Positions 48,601 through 59,418 of a DNA stretch of 64,000 bases are shown here, piece by piece; the stretch's first letter is position 1, and each line of letters opens with the position of its first letter. Origin of the DNA: Ceratodon purpureus (lineage: Eukaryota > Streptophyta > Bryopsida > Pseudoditrichales > Ditrichaceae). The notes beneath the pieces are model-generated. The model was not told the DNA's origin and did not search any database. It saw only the letters and a list, made by a program, of their open reading frames with translations. A program made the translations under genes and the position numbers. The stretch is taken from NCBI GenBank assembly GCA_014871385.1, contig CM026428.1:666653-730652 (forward strand), written 5' to 3'.

Positions 48601-50818
48601 TATGGCCACCATGCTCGGAGTACAGCCACAAACTCTCGACTCTCTTTGTGTTTGCAATAATTTCAGCCCATTTTAGCTCTTTAAAACAGAACCAACTCTT
48701 ATTTATTACTCGTATATTTTAATACTTTCCAAGCTCTTATACATCATGTTGTGAGCAGGTTGTGACTTGTGATGCAGACGTGACTGTAGACGTGTGGAGG
48801 TCTATGGTCCTTACAGCAGTGAATAGAAGTTTCAACCAGATCACGGTACTAAACGTCTTAATTATGCTCTTCGTAAACACTGAAGGGTCGAATTATCCGT
48901 AAAATTTCTATCAGTTTGTGCTTCATTGCGCTGACCACCATCGTTATGTGCCCGATCTGATTTGACGTTCATTAATTTTAGGATTGTAAATGATTGAAGT
49001 ATCACGTGTTTAAGACTTCAGAGATGTTTCTTGGGTCTGTACAAAGGTGGCTTACGAATTGCTGAGGTGGTAGCTTTCATAGGGTACCGTGTTTTGTGCA
49101 TTATGTCTGCAAAGAACACCCACCAGAAATCATGTGAAGTTGACAGAAACAGTGTCTGCTGAGGTGACCTGACACTATGATTTTTGTACAGGTTGATGGT
49201 GATAGTAGCACAAATGACACCTTATTAGCTCTGGCAAGTGGGGCAGCAGGAGGTCCCAGTATATCAAATATCGACAGTGAAGAAGCTCGTCAGCTGCAGG
49301 CAGCTCTTGATGCTGTGGGTCTGCCAACTATTCTGGGAGCACAGTTGTCATTGCCATGTTATGTTTTAGAGAGATATTGTGGGTTAAAATTGCTTATTGA
49401 ACATTTGGCATGTCTACGAATTTTATACCTTCATTCTGTAGCGGCAACTATTCTTTAGAAGTTTGCTTTGTTGGATATAATATCTTGATTGCTTCTTCTT
49501 TCATGCAGGTCTTGCAAGGCCTAGCAAAATCAATTGCATCTGACGGTGAAGGGGCGACGTGCTTGGTTGAAGTGAGACTCCCCTAGTATTCAAAAAACCT
49601 CGTTTTGTTGTTTCACGATGGTAGCAATTATTCTCATATTTGGCCTCCACAAATAACATTTTTAATAGTTTAGAAGAGATCGTGTGTTGGAAAATGCAGG
49701 TGACTGTATCAGGTGCATTAGATGAAGCAGCTGCTGCCACCGTGGCTCGCTCTGTTGCTTCTTCCTCCTTAACTAAGGTGGGTATCTTGTATTTTTGGGT
49801 ATTCTTCTTCATGTGAAGTGTCGTGACTCATGTATCGAGAACAAAAGTCACAAATATGATTACGTTGAAACCTGAAACTACCGCAACAATACTAAATTTG
49901 AACCTGTATAGTCAATATGGGCATATCGCAAGCACCTTGCGTTCTTGCACTGGCAAAATTAAGTTTACATTTATCAGATTGTGAGTTGTATCTGATCTAG
50001 GGAGAGCAACTGGTCCTAAACACTAATCGCCAGAAAGGCTTCAAGAAGATTAATCTATTGGATTTGGACGCAGGCTGCAATATATGGGCGAGACCCGAAC
50101 TGGGGCCGCATTGCGTGCGCAGCAGGGTATGCTGGGATTCCGTTTGATCCTCTTGAGCTACAAATCTATCTTGGAGACTTCCATTTGATGGAGAAAGGCC
50201 AGCCACTAGAGTTTGACAGGTTCATTACTTCACTAACCTTGTGCCTTGGAGCAATGTCCTCTACATATATTACGAGATTTTTAAACTTGCGAAATACTCA
50301 CATTGGTAGTACGAATGGCATGAAAAAAACGTGCAGTATCTGAGAGATCATAATACTTGGCATTTTCCCTCTTTCGAACTTGTTTATGCGCCGTGTATGT
50401 CTAGTGGAGCAGGTCTGGCTTGTGGGTTGTTCTTTGTAGGACGTGGTACATATGACCATGTTGCGAGCGTGTCTCTTGGAGTTAGGCGTGAAATGGAGTT
50501 ATGGATAGTCATGGCCCAGCTACTTCAATATTAAATTACGCTGTCCTAAGTATTATATGGTTACGTTTGCAGGGCTGGAGCAAGCACATATCTTAAACAA
50601 GCTGGAGAAGTACATGGAACTGTGTCTATCAAAATCTGCATTGGTGAGTCTGCCTACCTTGCAGGCTATTTCGTTTGTATAAGCTTCTCGGTTGTTTATT
50701 ATCCACTGACACGTCTGCAAAACTGGATGTTGTAGGGAACGGCCCTGGACACAGCCAAGCATGGGGTTGCGATTTGAGCTATGACTACGTCAAAATTAAT
50801 GCTGAATACACAACGTGA
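45699..50818 (+). CDS. argJ: Arginine biosynthesis bifunctional protein ArgJ (glutamate N-acetyltransferase), plastid-type
   Basis: Eighteen exons with consistent phase: 45699-45753, 46073-46221, 46421-46546, 46673-46796, 46923-46996, 47109-47153, 47365-47415, 47708-47776, 47953-48011, 48249-48318, 48539-48619, 48759-48845, 49192-49314, 49509-49571, 49700-49777, 50074-50219, 50573-50643 and 50736-50818; 517 residues. ArgJ transfers acetyl from N-acetylornithine to glutamate in the cyclic arginine pathway. Hallmarks are [77 protein letters not shown] with the self-cleavage nucleophile Thr at about residue 298, [37 protein letters not shown] and [14 protein letters not shown] at the end. The extra N-terminal stretch of about 90 residues, rich in Ser, Arg and Ala and poor in acids, fits a chloroplast transit peptide. 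An alternative start is the in-frame ATG at 46045. For exon 11 the acceptor at 48537-48538 is required for [10 protein letters not shown]. Confidence 0.93.
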
Positions 50819-52779
50819 TAGCGTTTTTTTTGAAATCAGCCGTTTCTACACATCTCTAAATTCTTGTGACTCTTTTCGTGACAGTTTCAGTATTAGGAGT
50901 GGTCGAAGTTTACCACCTTGAGGTAATATTATATTATCCTCTCTGTCGCCCTTTCTAGTCGGCTTTGTATTTACTTCACAGAACTGGTTCCTATATATAT
51001 ATGTAACTTATATACTCAGGGCTCTCAATTGTGTTGCAAATGTGTAAACCTGACGGGGTCGACTCTGTGAGGGGTGTTGTATATCACGTGTGACCAAGGG
51101 GTATTTTTCTGGGGGTATTTTGATAGCCTCGACTAATTAAATGGACCGTTCAATAACCTAATTTTCTAATTCTTCATGTTTATAGGGTCCATATAATTAC
51201 TTATAATTACAATCTGGAAGTAATATTTCAATCCCTTAATTTATTGTAAGAAATTAAAGTAAATCAAAAAAATGAAGTTGAAAGATTAAAGGATTTTTTT
51301 CACATATCATACGAATAGAATACAAATGCCCCATCATACAAACCATAGTCGCATACAACACATTGCCCTATGAAGATAAGAAAATACAAAGGACCAATCA
51401 TACAAAAAATATAGATGGAAACACCAACCCTTTGGCGGGGCTGGCGTAATGTCAATTATAAAAAATACACTAGTAATACTAACAACAAAACATCTATATT
51501 GAGCCATAAGCAGTCTAGCGATATGCAAAAATAATAGAAAGCAAAATAAAAAGCGAGCTCTACATTGATCGATAATACTTGAAGGAGCCAACTGCACTTT
51601 ACATTCAACACGACCTAGAAACATTAACATGCATGCACAACATACCTAATCATCTCAGAGAAAAGTACTTGCATTACAAAATGTGTAATTACACTGTTTG
51701 TCTAAGGGAGCTTACATCGTGAACTAAGGTAGTGTCACCCAATTTTGAGTTAGATCCAAAATGGTTTTCTGCCCATGTCTAGATTGTACGTTTTGATCAT
51801 CTATTGATGAACTAAATGGCGATTTTAGATCATTTACCAATAAAACTTTGACCCTTTCTAACTTTTACATACCATATTCAAATCATGCATTCTTTGGTGT
51901 GTTGGAATCCTCTTGAACCTGTTCATAATAAAATTCAGAAATTTGCAATTTCTAACTTTTGCCAATTGGCACAGCAGTTAAAGTGGCGGTTTTAGGTGTT
52001 ACTACCTTATGTGCTTGATACATGTATGAAACTTGGGTGACATTGGTATCGCACCCGCTTGATATTCTGGCCCTCAATGGGCAAAGATACGTCTCTGTAA
52101 ACATGTCCGGGCTTCTTGTGTTTTTTGGCAAAGGCTGCCCTTGTTCGTGAGTTTTGAGTGTAGAAAGATTCTAGGAGGGTGCGACCTCGGAAGCACCGAC
52201 ATGCAACTCCCGGGTGTCACAATTAAGTCACAATTAATCTCTCTATATTATCACCGAGAGGGCCTTGAAGTTACCGCCCATGAAGCAATAAGGAAGGCTA
52301 CACACTATCATTTTCATTTTCATTTATGCCTTGGGTCTGAGCTCTGCAGCACTATCAGCACGAGTTGCTCTTGATTTGTTCTTGATTTGCTCACTTATTT
52401 GCTCGTAGGAGTGGGCTCGCAGGTTTTCTCGTACGCAGGCGAATCCGAATCCGCTGCGCGTAGTCTCCGTTTTGCTTCGTTTTGGATGTGCGCCTCTGAG
52501 CTGAGCGTAGGCTCGTTTTTGTGCGTGTTTATTATCAACTGTGTGGATACCATAATTTGTTGTGTTTCTGCTATTTCTCTTTGATCATGTGCCTGGTAGC
52601 TGGTTTGTTGTGTGCCTGTGCACTTTTTTCCATTTGTTCACATTCCATTTCGTTGTCAAAACCCTGTAGGAGCTGTGTGAGCCTTTGCTAGGAAGTTCTT
52701 GCCAAGCTCATAAAACATTTTGGTGTCGTCCCTGCAGGCTCTCGGCAGACTCGATGAGTAGGGCTGGACTCTGGATTCA
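50819..52779. other. Intergenic between ArgJ and the RING gene
   Basis: AT-rich downstream of ArgJ, then mixed. A minus-strand frame at 51334-51630 has no recognisable features. A GGCGGTTTTAGGTG motif near 51983 resembles the one near 35790. The last 400 bp, with higher GC, is the likely promoter and leader of the RING gene. Confidence 0.45.
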
Positions 52780-54025
52780 TTGACGATGGAGCACATCCAA
52801 GTAAATGCTCCCGATGGCTCCGTGAGGAAGTTTAGGCATGGTGTTAAGAGCGAAGACATTCTTACGACTTTGAGGGCGACATATGGGGTTGGCGATCTCA
52901 CAGATTCTGAAGGTTATGACATTCTATATTCAGACGATGTTTTGGATGCTGGATTGTACACCTATATTCCAATCCCTTCATCTGCTGCAGGTAATTTACA
53001 GCTCGATCGCAACTGAGTATGCATGGCATGTTTGCTTTGTTACTGCTAATATGCATAGCATCGTTTGCCTTCTGTTAGGATTTCGAACAATTAGGTTTTT
53101 GCGTGATGGCTTGTTCGATTCTTCATCGCATGCACGACTGATAGAGGAGCGGGCCTTGTTCTTGTTCTCGTGGAGGGTTTTGGATTTTTGGACCCTTTCC
53201 TGCAGGCTTTCTTTAGTGTTGACGCTCATGTTCGTGGCTGTAGTTATGGGTGGGTGATCGTTAGAATTTGGGTAAACACGTTTGCCGATTATAAGGGGTA
53301 ATTTGGTCATAGCCGATGATGCTTAACATGGGTCAATTTAGGCTAGTGTACTCGTTTGTCATAACATATCGATTTTAATGTAATGACTCCACGTCAAGAA
53401 CGGGCTCCTCCTATTTGCCCTGCGAGTGCTGAGAATTTTGACAGCAGTTCTAATTATCCTATTCTGACGCTTGTTTTCTTGTTCTTGACGTTGTTTGCTA
53501 CAGCACGGTCTTTTTTTATTGCGGAGCAGAACGCTATTGCACACGATGCACAGATTGGAACATCTCACCTATCAGTCACCGCTAATATGACCTATGAGGT
53601 TTGTGCCTAATTTGAAGTCACTATGTCCCATGGTCTGGTTCATTTGCTGTTTTGAGGCTGCTTTTTAAATTTGATGATATTCATTATAAAAAGATTTTCG
53701 GCTAATAGAGAATTAGGTTGGTAATCATTTGCAGAGTCTAGTGCAGCTTGAGAATGTGCGCTGTGTAGCATCAGCTACAGTTGTAGCCGCCTTGCCCGTG
53801 TGCTCCTTCGAAAAAGAACAAGCAGCAAGTTTTGATCAGGCGTCCGAAGTGTGCATAATTTGTCAGGATCACTACGAACCTGGCGATTCGCAGGTCAAGT
53901 TGCCATGTCAGCATGCCTTTCATGAGGCCTGTGGAGCGGAGTGGTTACTTAACTACTCCAAGCTCTGCCCTCTTTGTAAACAGGATATCACAGATGCGGC
54001 AACTATAGCATCCTCACCTGTGTAG
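52780..54025 (+). CDS. RING-H2 finger protein, probable E3 ubiquitin ligase
   Basis: Three exons, 52780-52990, 53504-53598 and 53735-54025, give 198 residues with matching phase. The C-terminal part has a full RING-H2 finger: Cys142, Cys145, Cys160, His162, His165, Cys168, Cys180 and Cys183 (CIIC...CQHAFHEAC...CPLC), which binds two zincs and usually recruits an E2 enzyme. The N-terminal 70 residues (MEHIQVNAPDGSVRKF..., then GYDILYSDDVLDAGLYTYI) look like a small compact domain with beta-grasp-like spacing, but I do not recognise it. No membrane segment is visible. The substrate is unknown. A possible polyadenylation signal AATAAA lies at 54265. Confidence 0.85.
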
Positions 54026-54867
54026 TTAGTCTTTGGTGCAGCGCTACTCATGTTCATACATTCTTTCGTCACTCTTTGTAGATTTTTCATGAAGCCAGGC
54101 AAGGTTTGCTGCCTTAGCATGGCTCATCATCTAGGGCAACCACCTTCAGCTCTGTAGCTTGAATTTAAGTTGACCTTGAGGTGAGTAGAGGCATGGATGT
54201 TGTGTGCATTGTGTGCCCAGACAAGCTACATTTGTAAATAACTGTGTCGTCAATTTTGTAGAGAAATAAATTCTCTTTCATATCTGCCTCGGAATGCATT
54301 TCAGAGAACCATACCGGTACTCAGCGAACTATGTTAAATTCATTTTCCTCACAAACGCGGGCCTACTGTAAAATTTCAGCAAATTGTTGAGATCCTACTG
54401 TAAACCCCTCGTTATCTTTACTTGGCATGGACAGACACAATCGATACAACTATCTCGGATCGGCAGGAGTTAACAAACAAACATACGTGCACCTTGCCTG
54501 AGGGTTAATACGCAATGAGTGGCAAGTCAAATCGATATGAAGCAAATGAAATGTCAACGCTTTCAATTGCACAACGCGTAAACCCACACAACATTTTGGG
54601 GATTAATATAAACCATTACCTAAATGGCTTGTCTAAATTTGCGAAACTTTCTACATAATCTATAATAATTACACAATGATTTCATATAAGACCCAGCTTC
54701 AACACTAAGAAACAAATAATGTCGCACATGAATGTTAGTTTTGGCAACATAATTCAAGGCAGGACAAGTGGCAGATGTACCTTACTGTAGCTACAATTTG
54801 TGAGCTTCTGAGGTAAGTGGACAGCAATATCAATCCTAAATACAGAAGGCAACACCGCCACATCGTA
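54026..54867. other. Convergent 3' region of the RING gene and VPS25
   Basis: Non-coding; it holds the 3' UTRs of two genes that point at each other. Confidence 0.55.
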
Positions 54868-56576
54868 CTAGTTCGGTGAAAATTTAACACCATCATCATC
54901 TGTTGAGGACCCCTTGAACATTGCTGCTCTGCCACGCTGCTCCAAGATCTTGACTGCTCGGATCAATACGCCTCGATCAATTCCCGCTAGCTCTGCAATT
55001 ACGAGGAGAAAGAGCCAGAAAGAGTCAGCTTTGGATCAACCAAAACCACATGGAAACAGTAATGATACAAATAAATGTATGAGCCTAAAGCTTAAGGATT
55101 ACAATCGTAGAACATTTCTCGACGACATGAAGCACCTCAAATGCTTTCATACGTATTTACTGGCTGAACACATATGTGTTTTCTAGCAAGGAACGTAATG
55201 CATTGAATTCAACTACTCTTTTGAGATGAGGGCTAAATACCTGTGCCATGTGTCTCATCGCCTGATATAATCTCCTCTAACGTCATCAACTCGATTCCAT
55301 TTTCTCGTACCTAAACATGAGCAAAAACAACCGCTTGGTGACCACAGCTTCCACATTCTGCTTACGGACGCAGGCTATCAAGGTCGACCATCCTCAATAG
55401 GGTCTTCATATTAAATGGCTGGATAAAACCCTTCAGTTCTGATGGTGGCGAATCCAGGGTGCAATGAGTTGTTCCAATCATTGTAGGTCATCTTTAGCTA
55501 ATGTTGACAAAAGTTGACCAAGAAAAAGAGGGATTGAAGTGGCAGACGCAATAAACTACGAGGCAAGAAGGAAGGTCAATGAGCTGTCTTTCTTTTCCTT
55601 CTCCAGGTGCTCTCCCAGCATTCCTATCACTATTTTGTTTGGATGTAGGTACACGTTCTGGTCAATCTTATGGTCTGAGTTAACCAACAGTAAAAAAATT
55701 GAAATCTGAATGTTGTGAAAGATGGCTTACAAAATCGAGGAGCAAGTCGGCCCAATCCTGTATTCTACGCCACAAGATGAGACACTTCCTGTGATTCTTA
55801 TCCAACCATTCCGCCCTCCCTGTATTCACATGATCATTACCATAATTATAAACAAGGAGGAATCTCCTATCCCAAAGTATTCATCGAGAAAGATCAACCA
55901 TCTCATAAAAAATGGATTTCGTATCAGCAATGTAACAATACGAAAGAAATGTACCGTCTGCTATTAGAGCTCCCAAAAACTGTTCTCTAGCCTCAAACGA
56001 AAGCTTTCCTGCGCAACACAGAGACAGTTCAGGTCATAGCACAGAAATCCTAACCATAAATTGCATAAAGCGCACAAACTGCTAACCAACCCTAAGACCT
56101 AATGCTGTTCCAAAATTTGATATCAATACAAAACCCACTGCAAGGAGACCAAAGCAGGCTCTCACTTTGAATACTCGTGTTCTCAAAAAGTGCAAACTCC
56201 CCCTCCAAATCGATCACAAAACACTTGTGATGCTTGCAGAATCTCAGAATGAGCTCCTTCCAGAGCTGGATCTGCTTCTCCCGCGTGTCTTTCACTGGCT
56301 GCAGCCTGCAACCACGAATCAAAGCTCGCAATTCATCAATGCACATACCACCCAGTAGCAACACCCCCCATAAACCCTAAAACCCAAAAAACTCCAACCC
56401 CTCCACAACACTCCCAAAAACCATAAACGCCCATCCACACCCCACCCCACCAGAGATTATCCCAAGTCCCACACAGCTTCGAAGCAGAACCAGGCAGGGT
56501 GGGTGCTTTGGCAGCGGAAAACTCACGTGAAGTAAGGTGGGTAGTTGTAGAAATAGGGAAACGTGAATTCCCCCAT
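54868..56576 (-). CDS. VPS25: ESCRT-II subunit VPS25
   Basis: Six exons on the minus strand: 56576-56527, 56305-56166, 56008-55955, 55819-55731, 55310-55241 and 54992-54868, totalling 175 residues, the normal VPS25 size. VPS25 binds VPS22/VPS36 and recruits ESCRT-III to sort ubiquitinated membrane proteins into multivesicular bodies. Landmarks: the N-terminal YNYPPYFTLQPVKDTREKQI (PPYF motif expected to contact the VPS22/VPS36 core), QLWKELILRFCKHHK, KLSFEAREQFLGALI, GRAEWLDKNHRKCLILW, DWADLLLDFVRENG, IDRGVLIRAVKILEQRGRAA and FKGSSTDDDGVKFSPN at the end, which form the two winged-helix domains. The short first exon (16 codons) is missed by simple frame searching. Its ATG lies directly downstream (minus sense) of a 15-bp tandem repeat. 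Confidence 0.93.
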
Positions 56577-56579
56577 CTC

Positions 56580-56715
56580 TCTCCAATCCTGATGCTGATG
56601 CTGCTGCTCCTAATGATGCTGCTCCTGCTGATGCTCCAACTGATGATGCTGCAACTGATGATGCTGCAACTGATGATGCTACAACTGATGCTGCAACTGA
56701 TGATGCTGATGGTGA
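56580..56715 (-). repeat. 15-bp tandem repeat in the VPS25 leader/promoter
   Basis: Imperfect tandem copies of GATGATGCTGCAACT (plus strand), clearest at 56636-56705, lie immediately 5' of the VPS25 start. The Ser/Ala/Val-rich and Met/Leu-rich frames across it are repeat artefacts. Confidence 0.75.
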
Positions 56716-56946
56716 GGTTGGTGATGCTAGCTCTCTCCCTCTGATCGTGATGTTGTGTTGTGTTGCAAGTTGACAACCCAAGTGAGTGCCGAGTTGAGAA
56801 GAGCAAAACAGTGACTCGGAAGAGATGAGAGAGAGAGAGAGAGAGGGTGTTGTGAAAGGAGAGCAACCAACTTACTTCCTTGCTGGGTATGGCACAAACA
56901 TTGCAGAATGAATTCCGGCAGCAAATTGTAAGTCTATTTTTTTTAA

Positions 56947-56949
<3 letters not shown>

Positions 56950-57016
<67 letters not shown>
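56950..57016. repeat. TA microsatellite
   Basis: About 33 TA units; borders the left end of the hairpin element at 57013. Confidence 0.9.
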
Positions 57017-57018
<2 letters not shown>

Positions 57019-58457
57019 CAATTGAGCATGTTTGTCTCACTCGACGGTTCCACGCCGGAATCCGTCGAGGAGACAACTCACACCTTTAGCATGTGCAGTG
57101 GTGGCACGCACGGTGCAGTTGCGAACGGTTTGAACGGTTTCTTGGAGTGCTACCTGATCCGCCTACACGCTTTGACTTTCCATGCACATGCAGCCTGCTT
57201 TGGGGCAATTTTGATGAGCTCTAAGGAACTCTGCGCGCTTCAATGGTACCGCGAGGTGAATTCATCGCATCCTTGCTTGCCAGCTTCTTCTCAATTGCTG
57301 GCTTGTTTCCGGAATTGGGTTTGTGTCTGGACATAGAGTGGTTTTGTCGGTGTGGGGGTGAGGAGTCGGGGTTGGAATTCGATTGCTGGGGGGGTTGATT
57401 CATGGAGGAGTAGATTCGTTGCTGTTGTTGTTGGAGGAGGAGGGGAGTGGAGGAGGGGAGTGGCGATGACTGTTTGATGGTGGTGTTAGGGTTTTGTCTT
57501 TGATCGTGGTTTTTCGTTTTGTGTGGATTGGTTCGTCGAATGGCATTGAAGTGTCTGGGAGAGGTCGTTTAGTTTGTGTATCGTCTCTGAAGTAATTCCA
57601 CTTTCGTTTGAGTTGTGTTTTGATGAAGGTTTGGTGAAGTTTTGGTGAAGTGATGGTTTGGTGTCGGTTGCTTACGAGGAATGGCTGTGTTGGGGTTGGG
57701 TTAGTGAGTAGGAATCGCGGTGTGAGGCGTGTGTGATTGGGGCGGTTCGATGGGGAGAGGTTTCTGTACAATCTGGAATTGAGCTTCTTGCTGGGATAGG
57801 GAGGTCTTGGGGTGGAGGTGTTGGTTTGATAGTGGCTTGTGTGATGTGTTCTGTGCTTTAGGTCCTTGAGGAGGGTGTCGGAGTGAATGAGTTTGGTTGG
57901 AAGGGAGGTTCTCTGTGTTGGGTGTTTGTATTGTGGAGAGAGCTCCTGGTTGTTAGGAATTGAGGATTAGACGTGCGTGGAGAGTTGGCTGACGGGTTTT
58001 CTGTTGTTTAACTCAATTTTCTACATTTACATCAAAGTATTATTAGCTGGTGGGAGGGTAATTCAGAAACTGCAGGTCTTGGTGGTTTGTGTTTGTTGTT
58101 TGAAAAAAATGAATCCACCTTTCCTCTCCCACCAATATCCGAGAATTTGAATTTTGGATTGTACACTACATGCTTACAACAATTATATAGTGTAGCTGGA
58201 GACAACCGCTATGATACACATCTAAAAAGAATAGAGACATTTCAACGGTCAATATCCATGTTGATAATTGATCAAATAAAATGTTATCGGAAAATGAAAT
58301 AAAATAAAGACAATGTTTGAGGCTTTTAATGTATATTTTATTTTATTAAATAAATACGTTTGATATTTAAAAAAAAAATAATCAAGTTATTTGAAGTTTA
58401 TAAAAGTCCTTAACATTTAACTAATGTCGACGTGTTCAACGGCACGGGTCCCACTAG
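57013..58457 (+). mobile_element. Possible cargo-carrying repeat with terminal hairpin
   Basis: The left end has TTACAATT then a hairpin (TTTGTCTCACTCGACGGTTC / GGAATCCGTCGAGGAGACAA) at 57028-57074. The right end has TCAACGGCACGGGTCCCACT at 58436-58455, before a short TA run. Both ends match the compact copy at 27146-27248. Between them lies about 1.36 kb, of which 57080-58050 is GC- and GT-rich, gene-like in composition, but without a recognisable protein. It may be captured gene sequence, or an unrecognised 5' UTR. Confidence 0.4.
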
Positions 58458-59128
58458 TATATATATATATATATATTACTTCTTTAAAATACAATTTTTT
58501 ATAATCACAATTCAAAGTGTATTATCTTCATCAATTATAAGCATCACACTTGAAAATAATTTTGATGTCATCTATAGAATGACTACTACTAAAATTATTT
58601 TTATGTCAAATTATAATCTATGAAATAACATGTCTTCTTTGATCATAATGACTTAATTTGCCCAAAAGAGAATATTCTTGTTACAGCATGAGAAAGACAT
58701 GTTATCATCAATTCATTTCTAGGTTTTATTAGTTTGTATTTTTTACTCTAGAATTAATATATATGAATAATTAACCATTAAACAAAATTTTAGCATTAAT
58801 ATTGTACAATAGAAATATATATAAGGTTCAAAATTAGTTTCATTTCATCAAACCACTTTTACGTGCTCCAAAAAGTTACTAATAAATGCGAATCAATGCA
58901 ATAATCATATCATCACTTTCTTAAATGGAATTGCAATTTCAACTTACATTGACAACTACTATTGTTATTGTTATATAGGTACACATTTTTTTGTACAATG
59001 CTGAAATTCTTTATGATCACTTTATACATTTATTAATGTAAATTTGGAAAATTGAACACTTGCAGCATAAATAAAAAAAATCTTCACATAAATATTGCAA
59101 ATTATATTCATTTGAAGAAACTAAAATT
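58458..59128. other. AT-rich intergenic
   Basis: Starts with a short TA run (58459-58478). No gene seen; short open frames are AT-rich chance products. Confidence 0.45.
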
Positions 59129-59418
59129 ATGGCTAATGAATGTTGGAATGATCAATGGCTTTTATTCATACTTGGTATATGGTTGTATATTCCATTTATT
59201 GTTGCAATATTTTTACCATTCTGTGCAACTGACAAACAATCGGATCATTGTTATAAATTGGATGGATAGCTAATATTATTGCATTTCTTGCAACAACAAC
59301 CATCAGCATTCTTATAATAGTTTTTATGATCGATGTTGTTAAAGAAGTTCGTGCCGCGGCACCTAACATTGCACCAATGTCTGGAAATAGTACAAATGTC
59401 ACGCATTTTTCATGGTAA
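59129..59418 (+). pseudogene. L18ae-like membrane protein fragment, frameshifted
   Basis: From ATG 59129 the sequence reads WNDQWLLFILGIWLYIPFIV, then AIFLPFCATDKQSDHCYKL. After a one-base frame change near 59255-59262 it reads GWIANIIAFLATTTISILII, then VFMIDVVKEVRAAAP, and stops at 59416-59418. Two hydrophobic segments joined by an acidic/basic loop, with the spacing LF-G...P....F..C...D...GWIA..IA...AT..I, resemble the C-terminal membrane domain of plant 60S ribosomal protein L18a-like proteins (which are not ribosomal subunits). The N-terminal Pro/Gly-rich part is missing. I take it as a pseudogene fragment; a missed intron is less likely because the gap is only a few bases. Confidence 0.45.

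Noticed and set aside
56336-56866. Ser/Ala/Ile-rich minus-strand frames of 134 and 176 residues over the VPS25 start
   Set aside because: They translate the 15-bp tandem repeat and the first intron in the wrong frame; the short first VPS25 exon explains the region.
57400-57771. Minus-strand 123-residue Pro/Thr-rich frame
   Set aside because: Biased composition from GT-rich plus-strand sequence; no homology recognised and no splice-consistent extension.
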